From Rhizobiaceae bacterium UBA1291 (GTDB lineage Bacteria > Pseudomonadota > Alphaproteobacteria > Rhizobiales > Rhizobiaceae): a stretch of DNA of 5,261 nucleotides. Below the pieces are notes generated by a model that was not told where the DNA came from, did no database searches, and saw only the letters and a program-made list of their open reading frames with translations. This document shows, piece by piece, positions 1 through 5,261 of the stretch. The position numbers and the translations under genes are program-made. Within the stretch, counting starts at the first letter, position 1. Each line of letters starts with the position of its first letter. Location: NCBI GenBank assembly GCA_002307905.1, contig DBUL01000048.1, forward strand, positions 1 through 5,261, written 5' to 3'.

Positions 1-2228
1 TCAGCGACCACCGAGCATTCCATCTTGTGCGAGATTGCGGTGATGCCTTCGACCAGCATGCGGCTCTTGTGCTGGAGCTCCGGCTCTTCGGTCGAGAGCG
101 AGCGGATGAAGGACTGGTCGATTTTGACGATGTCGACGGGAAATCGGTTGAGGTAACTGAGAGAGGAATAGCCGGTACCAAAATCGTCAAGCGCGATGCG
201 GCAGCCGAAACGGTTGAATTCATCGAGAATGGTGCGGATCTGCGGATTGTCGTGCAGCAGGGTTGCTTCGGTAATCTCGATGACGAGACGGTGCGGCGCG
301 ATGCCGTAGCGGGAGGCCAGCGCCGCAAGCCGGATCGGCAGGGTCTGCTCGAACTGCAAGGGCGAGAAGTTGATGGCGATATAGGCGTCGTTGTCCCCGG
401 TCGCCTGGGAAATCACCACGAGATTGGCGAGTGCTTTCTCCAGAATGCGGTTGCCGATGCGGGTAATGGCGCCGGTCTCCTCGGCGATCTTTATGATGTC
501 GCTGGGGGGAATGGTACCCTTTTGCGGATGCTCCAGCCGCAGCAGAGCCTCGTAACCGACGACAGAGCCGCTTGCGAGATCGACGATCGGCTGGAAATAG
601 GCCTCGAACCAGTCCTCTTCGAGGGCGATCTCGATATCGCGTTCGATGGCTGCACGCTGGCGCGCATTGTCCTGGATCAGCGGATCGTAGAGCAGGGCGC
701 CATTCTTGCCGTCACGTTTCTTGCTGTACATGGCCATATCGGACTTCTGCAGCAGTTCGGCGGCATTGCTGGCATGACGCGGATAGAGTGCCACGCCGAT
801 GCTGGCACTCAGGCGGACCGTGGCGCCGTGCACGTGCAATGGCTCATCGAAAATGGCGCAGAGGCGATGGCTCAGCTCCAAGGCGTCATGCTCGACCTTG
901 GCCGACCGCAAGAGGACCGCAAATTCGTCGCCGCCCAGGCGGGCCGCAACTGCGCCGGACGGAAGCAGCGGGCGCATCAAATCGACCAGCATGCGCAGCA
1001 CCGTGTCGCCGGCCTGATGACCGAGATTGTCGTTTATCCATTTGAAACGGTCGAGGTCGACGAAGATGCAGGCAAGTTCTCCATCCATCTCGTCGGTTTC
1101 GCGGATCTCCGTGTCGAGGGCGTTTTCGAAACCCTGCCTGTTCATCAGGCCGGTCAGATGGTCCGTGATTGCCTGGCGGTGATTGCGCGCCTCGGATTGC
1201 TTCAGGGCCGTCACATCGGTCATGACGCTGAGCGAGAGGCCGGTCTCGCCGGCGTTGCCTTCCTTGTTCGCTTCGACGATCAACACGTCCATCAGATTGC
1301 CGTCCGCACAGACGAATTTGCTCGTGCTCTCGACCACCGCGTCCTCGCGGCTTCTTCGCCGTTTGCGCTCGAGATAGGCGGCGCGCGCGTCCTCTTGCAC
1401 GAGTTCAGCGAAACGCTTGCCAAGCACATCGCTGCGCTCGTAACCGGTGGCCAGCAGCCAATAGTCGCTGACGCCGGTGATGCGGTCCTGCTCATCGAGC
1501 GAGAACAGCATGGCGGGTGTCAGGTTGTAAATATTGGTGGCGCGCCGATGGGCAATCTTCAGCTCCTGCTCCTCCTGCTCGAGCTGGATTTGCATGGCAT
1601 TGAAGCTCTTCGCCAGCCGGCCGATCTCGTCGTTGGACTGCCAGTCGACATGATGACGCGAACCGAGTTGACGCGTCGCCTCGATCGCTGCGGTGAGCTT
1701 CATTAGCGGCTGAATGATCATCAGGCGGTTGCCGAAGATCGCAGCCAGAACGAGGCCCAGCACGGCGACAATGAAGATGCCGATCAATATGGCTTCGGAA
1801 TCGCGCAGCGAGGAAAGCGCATCGAAGCGGCCATAATAGATGGTAATCGTTCCCACCTGCCTGCGACCGTCGATGCCCTGATAGAAAATCTCACGTGACT
1901 TGGATTCCACGCCGCTCTTCGGCCAGGTCGGCAGGGGCGGCATGGAGACATTTATACCGCCCGAAAGATCGCGTACCTGGACCTTGCTCACGGCATTTGC
2001 AGAGACGATCGTCGTGGCGATCTGCTCGACGCTTTCGCGGTCGAAGTCCCACAACGGCTTGGCCAGCGCCTGGGAGTTCGTGGCTAGCAGGATTTCCACG
2101 TGATCCTGCAATTCCTTGGCGGCGCGATCCGATGAGAGGGAAAGAAACAGAGCAAAGAGCGGCACCACCAGGATGAAGACGGTGGTGGCGACGATCGCCA
2201 GGAATCGCCTCTCGATCGACCGGGTCAT
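1..2228 (-). CDS. Membrane-bound GGDEF-EAL c-di-GMP cyclase/phosphodiesterase with HAMP and PAS domains (3' end missing)
   Basis: Predicted inner-membrane enzyme that makes and/or breaks down the second messenger c-di-GMP. Translation from ATG 2228 gives 742 codons and is still open at the window edge. Seen in order: membrane segment at about residues 9-31; a periplasmic sensor region (32-146) with an LWDFD motif at 59-63; second membrane segment (about 147-168); HAMP (about 168-220); PAS-like region (about 230-340); GGDEF domain from about 354 with DHLTGL and an intact GGDEF at 432-436; EAL domain from about 525 with EAL at 560-562, N620, E651, DDFGTGYSS from 681 and K702. The catalytic residues visible in both domains are intact, so both activities are plausible. 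No RxxD inhibitory site lies at the usual place before GGDEF. An in-frame TGA six codons upstream makes 2228 the first possible start; GGAG lies 10 nt before it. The sensor ligand is unknown. The missing end is probably 30-50 residues, including the last EAL catalytic residues. Confidence 0.95.
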   Translation of the reverse strand, partial: MTRSIERRFLAIVATTVFILVVPLFALFLSLSSDRAAKELQDHVEILLATNSQALAKPLWDFDRESVEQIATTIVSANAVSKVQVRDLSGGINVSMPPLPTWPKSGVESKSREIFYQGIDGRRQVGTITIYYGRFDALSSLRDSEAILIGIFIVAVLGLVLAAIFGNRLMIIQPLMKLTAAIEATRQLGSRHHVDWQSNDEIGRLAKSFNAMQIQLEQEEQELKIAHRRATNIYNLTPAMLFSLDEQDRITGVSDYWLLATGYERSDVLGKRFAELVQEDARAAYLERKRRRSREDAVVESTSKFVCADGNLMDVLIVEANKEGNAGETGLSLSVMTDVTALKQSEARNHRQAITDHLTGLMNRQGFENALDTEIRETDEMDGELACIFVDLDRFKWINDNLGHQAGDTVLRMLVDLMRPLLPSGAVAARLGGDEFAVLLRSAKVEHDALELSHRLCAIFDEPLHVHGATVRLSASIGVALYPRHASNAAELLQKSDMAMYSKKRDGKNGALLYDPLIQDNARQRAAIERDIEIALEEDWFEAYFQPIVDLASGSVVGYEALLRLEHPQKGTIPPSDIIKIAEETGAITRIGNRILEKALANLVVISQATGDNDAYIAINFSPLQFEQTLPIRLAALASRYGIAPHRLVIEITEATLLHDNPQIRTILDEFNRFGCRIALDDFGTGYSSLSYLNRFPVDIVKIDQSFIRSLSTEEPELQHKSRMLVEGITAISHKMECSVVA

Positions 2229-2281
2229 GCCGCGGTGGCTCCATCACATTTATGACGGCCTTCGATCCCAGCCAAGACGAT

Positions 2282-2316
2282 ATGCATCCCCGATGCCCCT
2301 TAAGATGAGGATGCAT
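2282..2316. repeat. 8-bp inverted repeat in the leader of the GGDEF-EAL gene
   Basis: ATGCATCC (2282-2289) and GGATGCAT (2309-2316) are perfect inverted copies separated by 19 nt. In the leader transcript they could form a hairpin about 50-85 nt upstream of the start codon; as DNA they could be a regulator site downstream of the promoter. No T-tract follows, so it is not a terminator. Function unknown. Confidence 0.4.
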
Positions 2317-2341
2317 GCTGGCACGTATTGATTAAATCTCG

Positions 2342-2370
2342 TTAAAGGATAGCTCGTAAATCTTGTACAA
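2342..2370 (-). promoter_or_regulatory. Candidate promoter of the GGDEF-EAL gene
   Basis: Read on the minus strand, TTGTAC (2365-2370) is followed after 17 nt by CTTTAA (2342-2347). This is a moderate match to alphaproteobacterial housekeeping promoters (CTTGAC-N17-CTATAT). It would start transcription near 2335 and give a leader of about 107 nt. The -35 lies inside a perfect 10-bp palindrome, CTTGTACAAG (2362-2371), and just beyond the terminator of the upstream gene. The gene therefore probably needs its own promoter. This is inferred from sequence only. Confidence 0.35.
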
Positions 2371-2398
2371 GCTGAAATTGCCAAAAAAGTCCGGAGAC

Positions 2399-2429
2399 AA
2401 AAAAATCCCGCCTCCGGGAGAGGCGGGAT
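2399..2429 (-). terminator. Rho-independent terminator of rplY
   Basis: On the minus strand a perfect 10-bp GC-rich stem (arms 2420-2429 and 2405-2414, loop of 5 nt) runs directly into seven T residues (complement of 2399-2405). It begins about 31 nt after the rplY stop codon. The T-tract lies only on the minus-strand exit side, so it ends rplY transcription and separates it from the c-di-GMP gene downstream. Confidence 0.93.
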
Positions 2430-2460
2430 CAATACGGGGCAATCGTTTTTCCGTATCAGA

Positions 2461-3075
2461 TCAGGCTTCTTCGCCCTCTGTACCTGCTTCGCTTTCTTCG
2501 GACAGACCGCCCGCAGGAGCGACGATCGTGGCGATCGTGAAGTCGCGGTCGGTGATGACCGGGCTCACGCGTGCCGGCAGCTTGACATGCGAGATGTGGA
2601 TGCTGTCGCCGATCTTGTGGCCGGCGAGATCGACCGTGATGGATTCCGGAATGCCGTTGGCCGGGCAGTGCAGTTCCACCGTGTGACGAACGATGTTCAG
2701 AACGCCACCGATCTTGATGGCCGATTTCTCTTCGTTGATGAAGTGAACCGGAACTTCGACGGTGACCTTGCTGTCTGCCGAGACGCGCAGGAAGTCGACG
2801 TGCATGGTGAAGTCACGGACCGGATCACGCTGGTAGTCCTTCGGCAGGACGTTGATCTTCTCGCCGTCGACATTGATCACAGCGACAGTGGTCATGAAAC
2901 CGCCTGCGTGGATGCGCTTTGTCACTTCGTTGGTGTCCAGCGAGATGGCAATGGGGGCCTGCTTGTCACCATAGATAACAGCGGGAATCAAACCGTTGCG
3001 GCGAAGTTCGCGGGAGGACCCCTTACCTACCCGTTCGCGTGCTACGGCCTTGAGCTCGTAAGAAGCGTGGCTCAT
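2461..3075 (-). CDS. rplY: 50S ribosomal protein L25 (general stress protein Ctc / TL5 type)
   Basis: Ribosomal protein of the large subunit that binds 5S rRNA in the central protuberance. The product is 204 residues. The N-terminal 5S-binding domain (about 1-95) contains the family stretch [20 protein letters not shown] (17-36) and VDFLRV at 93-98. A second beta-rich TL5/Ctc domain (about 100-187) contains GGVLNIVRH and ends in an acidic Glu-rich tail. This long form is usual in alphaproteobacteria, whereas E. coli L25 has only about 94 residues. The start chosen is ATG 3075, because AAAGGA lies six to seven nt before it and the protein then begins [10 protein letters not shown], as in rhizobial relatives. 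A farther ATG at 3111 would add 12 residues but has no ribosome binding site. The gene has its own promoter and terminator, so it appears to be a single-gene transcript. Confidence 0.97.
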   Translation of the reverse strand: MSHASYELKAVARERVGKGSSRELRRNGLIPAVIYGDKQAPIAISLDTNEVTKRIHAGGFMTTVAVINVDGEKINVLPKDYQRDPVRDFTMHVDFLRVSADSKVTVEVPVHFINEEKSAIKIGGVLNIVRHTVELHCPANGIPESITVDLAGHKIGDSIHISHVKLPARVSPVITDRDFTIATIVAPAGGLSEESEAGTEGEEA

Positions 3076-3141
3076 GGCTTTTCCTTTCAAGTTGTCTGGA
3101 GAGTCTCGCATGCGCTAATCTGTGGCGCCTGTCGAAACCGG

Positions 3142-3157
3142 GGCTCCCGAAGGAACC
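3142..3157 (-). promoter_or_regulatory. UUCG-tetraloop hairpin in the rplY leader
   Basis: On the minus strand GGUUCC and GGAGCC (with one G-U pair) form a 6-bp stem capped by a C(UUCG)G tetraloop, one of the most stable RNA hairpin caps. It lies in the middle of the predicted rplY leader, about 67-82 nt upstream of the start codon. No T-tract follows, so it is not a simple terminator. It could be part of an autoregulatory ribosomal-protein leader or merely stabilise the mRNA; that role is inference. Confidence 0.5.
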
Positions 3158-3199
3158 TCATCCGCGTTGCCTCCAAGGGTGTCTACACGGACGGGCGCG

Positions 3200-3228
3200 C
3201 TATAGAACAGAAGTGCCGAAAAGGCAAG
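3200..3228 (-). promoter_or_regulatory. Promoter of rplY
   Basis: On the minus strand CTTGCC (3223-3228) is separated by exactly 17 nt from CTATAG (3200-3205). Each hexamer differs by one base from the alphaproteobacterial housekeeping consensus CTTGAC / CTATAT. Transcription would start near 3193, leaving a leader of about 118 nt before the rplY ATG. This is the best promoter match found in the window. Confidence 0.75.
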
Positions 3229-3428
3229 CTCCGACCGGGGTATTCCCCTAAATGCGCTGGTTTCGCGCTATCTGGGCCGGCTGATCGCTCGACCGTGCCG
3301 GGTGGGCGTCACGAGGCGAACCGGAGGCCCGCGTTAAGCTCACCGATGCGAGTGGAGGGTACCCCACTGGGTCGCGTGTCGTCCGAATGCGCCGTTCCAA
3401 TGCGTGGGACATGCCGGCTCTCGATATG

Positions 3429-3446
3429 TGTCTCAGATTTGCGACA
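3429..3446. promoter_or_regulatory. Candidate operator dyad upstream of the acoR-like regulator
   Basis: TGTCTCAGATTTGCGACA is an imperfect dyad of the form TGTCKCA-N4-TGNGACA, centred about 101 bp upstream of the regulator's start codon. Read on the opposite strand it matches the dyad at 4515-4532 at 15 of 18 positions. Shared dyads at the regulator and its neighbouring target gene are typical of binding sites for the encoded Fis-type helix-turn-helix protein, implying autoregulation. Binding itself is inferred. Confidence 0.55.
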
Positions 3447-3473
3447 GATTGTGCGGCGAATGCGCGAACCGCC

Positions 3474-3486
3474 TTGTCTGGGACAA
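3474..3486. repeat. TTGTC-TGG-GACAA inverted repeat near the acoR-like promoter
   Basis: A perfect 5-bp inverted repeat with a 3-nt centre lies 52 bp before the regulator's start. It shares TGTC/GACA ends with the 18-bp dyad but has much closer spacing. Its left arm could also serve as a -35 (CTTGTC, 3473-3478), or TTGAAA at 3493-3498 with CATGAT at 3516-3521 could be the promoter; neither is strong. It may be a promoter-proximal operator. Confidence 0.3.
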
Positions 3487-3538
3487 TCGCGATTGAAAGA
3501 TCTCTCCTTCGCATGCATGATCGCTTTGGGAGGAGCCG

Positions 3539-4498
3539 ATGCGCCAGCAATCCAGCCACTCGGACTTGGTCTATGCAACCGCGTCACAGCATTCCGCGGC
3601 TGCGAGTTCGCCCATCGCCGCCTCCTGGCGGCGCTGCCTGGACCTTCACCAGCTTGCACCGGAAGAGGGGCGCAGGCCCGTCCTCGTCGACGAGGCGGCA
3701 TTTCGCGACGCCCGCGAGCGCATGGAACATCTCGTCACGGCCTGCGCCGACGAGGTGGACCGTCTCTACCAGACCGTCGGCCGCTCGGGTTGCTGCATCG
3801 TGCTGTCCGATCGCGACGGCATCGTGCTAGACCGGCGGGGCGCTGCCGGCGACGACGCCGACTTTCGCGAGCTGGGTCTGTGGCAACAGAATCTGTGGAG
3901 CGAGGCGAGCGCCGGCACCAATGGCATTGGCACGGCGCTCGCCGACGAGCGCGCGGTGATCATTCATCGCGATCAGCATTTCCTCAGCTCCAACATCGAA
4001 CTGAGCTGCGCGACGGCGCCGATCCGCGACCACAGGGGGCGCGTGACCGCAGCACTCGACATCTCCACCTGCCGCAGCGACGTGACCGAGATGACGCTGT
4101 CGATCCTGTCGCATGCGGTCCGCGACGTTGCCGCCCGCGTCGAGACGATCCTTTTCCGCCAGGCCTTCCCCGGCGCGCGCATCATCATGGTGCCCAGCGC
4201 TCATGCCGCGACCGTGGCCCTCATCGCCGTCGACTGTGACGACCTCATTCTCGGCGCGACGAAAGCGGCGCGCGCCGCGTTGAAACTCGACGACCAGCGC
4301 ATTGACCAGGGCCTTCCGGCTGCCGATGCCCTGCGCGAAAGCAGGGGCGAGGCGAGTTCCGATCTCGACTGCGCCGAGCGCGCGGCGCTCAGGCGGGCCT
4401 TGTCGCGCACCAACGGCAATGTCTCGCAGGCGGCCCAGATTCTCGGCATCAGCCGCGCCACCCTGCATCGCAAGATCAAGCGTTTCTCGCTGCAATAG
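3539..4498 (+). CDS. AcoR-type transcriptional regulator (GAF plus Fis-type HTH) lacking the AAA+ domain
   Basis: Predicted DNA-binding regulator of aldehyde/alcohol or acetoin breakdown. The 319-residue protein begins like AcoR, with SWRRC at 29-33. It has a GAF sensor domain (about 76-205) carrying the AcoR signature WSE-x3-GTNGIGTAL (120-134), then LSCATAPI (155-162) and ALDIS (172-176). A PAS-like stretch follows (about 214-250: [18 protein letters not shown]). It ends in a Fis-type helix-turn-helix at about 284-316 ([20 protein letters not shown]). AcoR-family activators usually have about 600-670 residues because a sigma-54-contacting AAA+ ATPase lies between sensor and DNA-binding parts. 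Here no Walker A, Walker B or GAFTGA motif exists, and the linker is only about 30 residues. It therefore probably works without sigma-54 ATPase action. The start ATG 3539 is supported by GGGAGGAG at 3528-3535. The aldehyde dehydrogenase gene follows in the same direction after 139 bp. Confidence 0.88.
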   Translation: MRQQSSHSDLVYATASQHSAAASSPIAASWRRCLDLHQLAPEEGRRPVLVDEAAFRDARERMEHLVTACADEVDRLYQTVGRSGCCIVLSDRDGIVLDRRGAAGDDADFRELGLWQQNLWSEASAGTNGIGTALADERAVIIHRDQHFLSSNIELSCATAPIRDHRGRVTAALDISTCRSDVTEMTLSILSHAVRDVAARVETILFRQAFPGARIIMVPSAHAATVALIAVDCDDLILGATKAARAALKLDDQRIDQGLPAADALRESRGEASSDLDCAERAALRRALSRTNGNVSQAAQILGISRATLHRKIKRFSLQ

Positions 4499-4514
4499 GC
4501 CGCGGTTTCCCATA

Positions 4515-4532
4515 TGTCGCATTTCTGAAACA
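4515..4532. promoter_or_regulatory. Candidate operator dyad upstream of the aldehyde dehydrogenase gene
   Basis: TGTCGCATTTCTGAAACA has the form TGTCGCA-N4-TGAAACA and matches the reverse complement of the dyad at 3429-3446 at 15 of 18 positions. It lies 17 bp after the regulator's stop and 106 bp before the dehydrogenase start, as expected for an activator site of that gene. The strong likeness between two otherwise unrelated spacers is the main evidence. Confidence 0.6.
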
Positions 4533-4538
4533 GTGTGC

Positions 4539-4566
4539 ATTGCGGTATGGGCCGGGGTCCCTATCG
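4539..4566 (+). promoter_or_regulatory. Weak candidate sigma-70-type promoter of the aldehyde dehydrogenase gene
   Basis: ATTGCG (4539-4544) and CTATCG (4561-4566) are 16 nt apart. The -10 is a fair match to the alphaproteobacterial CTATAT, and the -35 is poor, as is usual for activator-dependent promoters. The dyad at 4515-4532 would be centred about 50 bp upstream of the start of transcription, a normal position for an activator touching RNA polymerase. A competing sigma-54-like reading, CACG-N4-TTGCA, ends at 4582 but lacks the essential GG. Assignment is tentative. Confidence 0.3.
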
Positions 4567-4637
4567 CTCACGGTCTTTGCAGGCAATCATCGTCTCACGG
4601 GTCCGCTGGAGGGACCTTTCTCAGGGAGGATGACATC

Positions 4638-5261
4638 GTGAATATTCAGGTTCAGACCGTGGCGGGTACGCCTTTCAAACTGAAATATGGCAACTTCATC
4701 GGCGGGCAGTGGCGCGATCCGGTCAACGGCCGCTACTTCGACAACATCACGCCGGTGACCGGCGGCAAGCTTTGCGAGGTCGCCCGCTCGGACGAGCACG
4801 ACATCAACCTCGCCCTCGATGCCGCCCATGCCGCCAAGGACAAATGGGGCCGGACTTCGTCGACGGAACGCTCCAACATCCTGATGAAGGTGGCGCAGCG
4901 GATGGAGGACAATCTCGAACTCCTGGCGCGCGCCGAGACCTGGGACAACGGCAAGCCGCTGCGCGAGACCATGGCCGCCGACATTCCGCTGGCGATCGAT
5001 CATTTCCGCTACTTCGCCGCCTGCATCCGCGCCCAGGAGGGCACGATCGGCGAGGTCGACCACGATACCATCGCCTATCACTTCCATGAGCCACTCGGCG
5101 TCGTCGGCCAGATCATTCCGTGGAATTTTCCGATCCTGATGGCCGCCTGGAAGGTCGCTCCGGCACTGGCCGCCGGCAATTGTGTGGTGCTGAAGCCGGC
5201 CGAGCAGACTCCGGCCTCGATGCTGGTGCTGATGGAACTGATCGGCGACCTGCTGCCGCCG
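4638..5261 (+). CDS. NAD(P)-dependent aldehyde dehydrogenase, ExaC/AldB/AcoD type (5' part)
   Basis: Predicted cytoplasmic enzyme oxidising an aldehyde, most likely acetaldehyde, to its carboxylic acid. Only the first 208 codons are present; members usually have about 500-510 residues, so the catalytic cysteine lies beyond the window. Seen are the N-terminal YGNFIGGQW (17-25), the subgroup stretch [26 protein letters not shown], and then [16 protein letters not shown] containing the substrate-orienting N163. [15 protein letters not shown] follows, with K186 and E189 of the cofactor pocket. This stretch closely resembles Pseudomonas ExaC and Ralstonia AcoD. The start is GTG 4638, preceded by GGGAGGA (4624-4630) with a 7-nt spacer; no in-frame ATG lies nearby upstream. 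Its place next to an AcoR-type gene suggests induction by ethanol-, acetoin- or aldehyde-derived signals. In relatives a DUF779 gene and an alcohol dehydrogenase gene often follow, but neither is visible here. Confidence 0.95.
   Translation, partial: MNIQVQTVAGTPFKLKYGNFIGGQWRDPVNGRYFDNITPVTGGKLCEVARSDEHDINLALDAAHAAKDKWGRTSSTERSNILMKVAQRMEDNLELLARAETWDNGKPLRETMAADIPLAIDHFRYFAACIRAQEGTIGEVDHDTIAYHFHEPLGVVGQIIPWNFPILMAAWKVAPALAAGNCVVLKPAEQTPASMLVLMELIGDLLPP

Larger units (their letters stand above)
3076..3538. other. Divergent intergenic region between rplY and the acoR-like gene
   Basis: This 463-base gap separates two divergently read genes. The rplY leader and promoter occupy about 3076-3228. 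Positions 3229-3428 hold no gene, tRNA or convincing signal that I can see. The only structure there is a short imperfect hairpin at 3348-3375, with arms GCGAGTGG and CCAC-(TGGG)-TCGC around an eight-base centre, AGGGTACC. Positions 3429-3538 carry the 18-bp dyad, a second TGTC/GACA inverted repeat and the ribosome binding site of the regulator. Open frames crossing this region are not supported by family resemblance or ribosome binding sites. Confidence 0.6.

Noticed and set aside
27..1706. Long plus-strand open frame of 559 codons
   Set aside because: It lies antisense to the clearly recognised GGDEF-EAL gene. Its composition is that of a shadow frame and no family resemblance is visible.
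3076..3111. Upstream ATG start for rplY adding 12 residues
   Set aside because: No ribosome binding site precedes it, and the added residues are not part of the family N-terminus; ATG 3075 has AAAGGA at good spacing.
3127..3145. TTTCGACAGG-like stretch recalling the 5' part of tmRNA
   Set aside because: The match is short, and no acceptor stem, T-arm or tag reading frame is found nearby.
2587..4239. Plus-strand open frame of 550 codons crossing rplY, the spacer and the acoR-like gene
   Set aside because: It runs antisense through rplY and then out of frame through the regulator, with a low-complexity Arg-rich tail. It is a chance frame in GC-rich DNA.
3827..4540. Minus-strand open frame of 237 codons
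   Set aside because: It is antisense to the acoR-like gene and no domain or ribosome binding site supports it.
4600..4616. GGTCC / GGACC inverted repeat before the dehydrogenase
   Set aside because: A 5-bp stem with a 7-nt loop is too weak to call a terminator or operator, and no proper T-tract follows.
4630..4641. Mini frame ATG ACA TCG TGA overlapping the dehydrogenase start
   Set aside because: It has three codons only, and the purine-rich ribosome binding site abuts its ATG while being properly spaced for the GTG start. Probably chance.

Overview
The window looks like the chromosome of an alphaproteobacterium, probably a Rhizobiales (Hyphomicrobiales) member of the Rhizobium/Ensifer/Shinella kind. 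This rests on three things: the 204-residue L25 protein of the long rhizobial type, a good alphaproteobacterial promoter (CTTGCC-N17-CTATAG) in front of it, and the pairing of an AcoR-type regulator with an ExaC/AldB-type aldehyde dehydrogenase. Genus and species cannot be fixed from this sequence alone.

The left half is read on the minus strand. Positions 1-2228 hold most of a membrane-bound c-di-GMP turnover protein: two membrane segments, a periplasmic sensor region, HAMP, PAS, GGDEF and EAL. Its last few dozen residues lie beyond the left edge. Upstream of it is a 232-base gap with a strong rho-independent terminator for the preceding gene, a candidate promoter and an inverted repeat. Positions 2461-3075 hold rplY, encoding ribosomal protein L25 (Ctc/TL5 type), with its own promoter and a leader of about 118 nt carrying a UUCG-capped hairpin.

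The right half is read on the plus strand and diverges from rplY across a 463-base gap. Positions 3539-4498 encode a 319-residue AcoR-type regulator with a GAF sensor and a Fis-type helix-turn-helix, but without the central AAA+ sigma-54-activating domain. Positions 4638-5261 are the first 208 codons of an NAD(P)-dependent aldehyde dehydrogenase that runs off the right edge. Two closely similar 18-bp dyads (TGTCKCA-N4-TGNNACA) lie upstream of the regulator and upstream of the dehydrogenase. They are good candidates for the regulator's own operators.

Functionally the window combines a signalling gene, a housekeeping ribosomal gene and the start of an inducible aldehyde (acetaldehyde/ethanol or acetoin) oxidation module. 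The most interesting part is that module: a regulator that cannot act by the usual sigma-54 mechanism, matching dyads at both targets, and no intact -24/-12 promoter. No RNA genes, insertion sequences or CRISPR arrays were seen.
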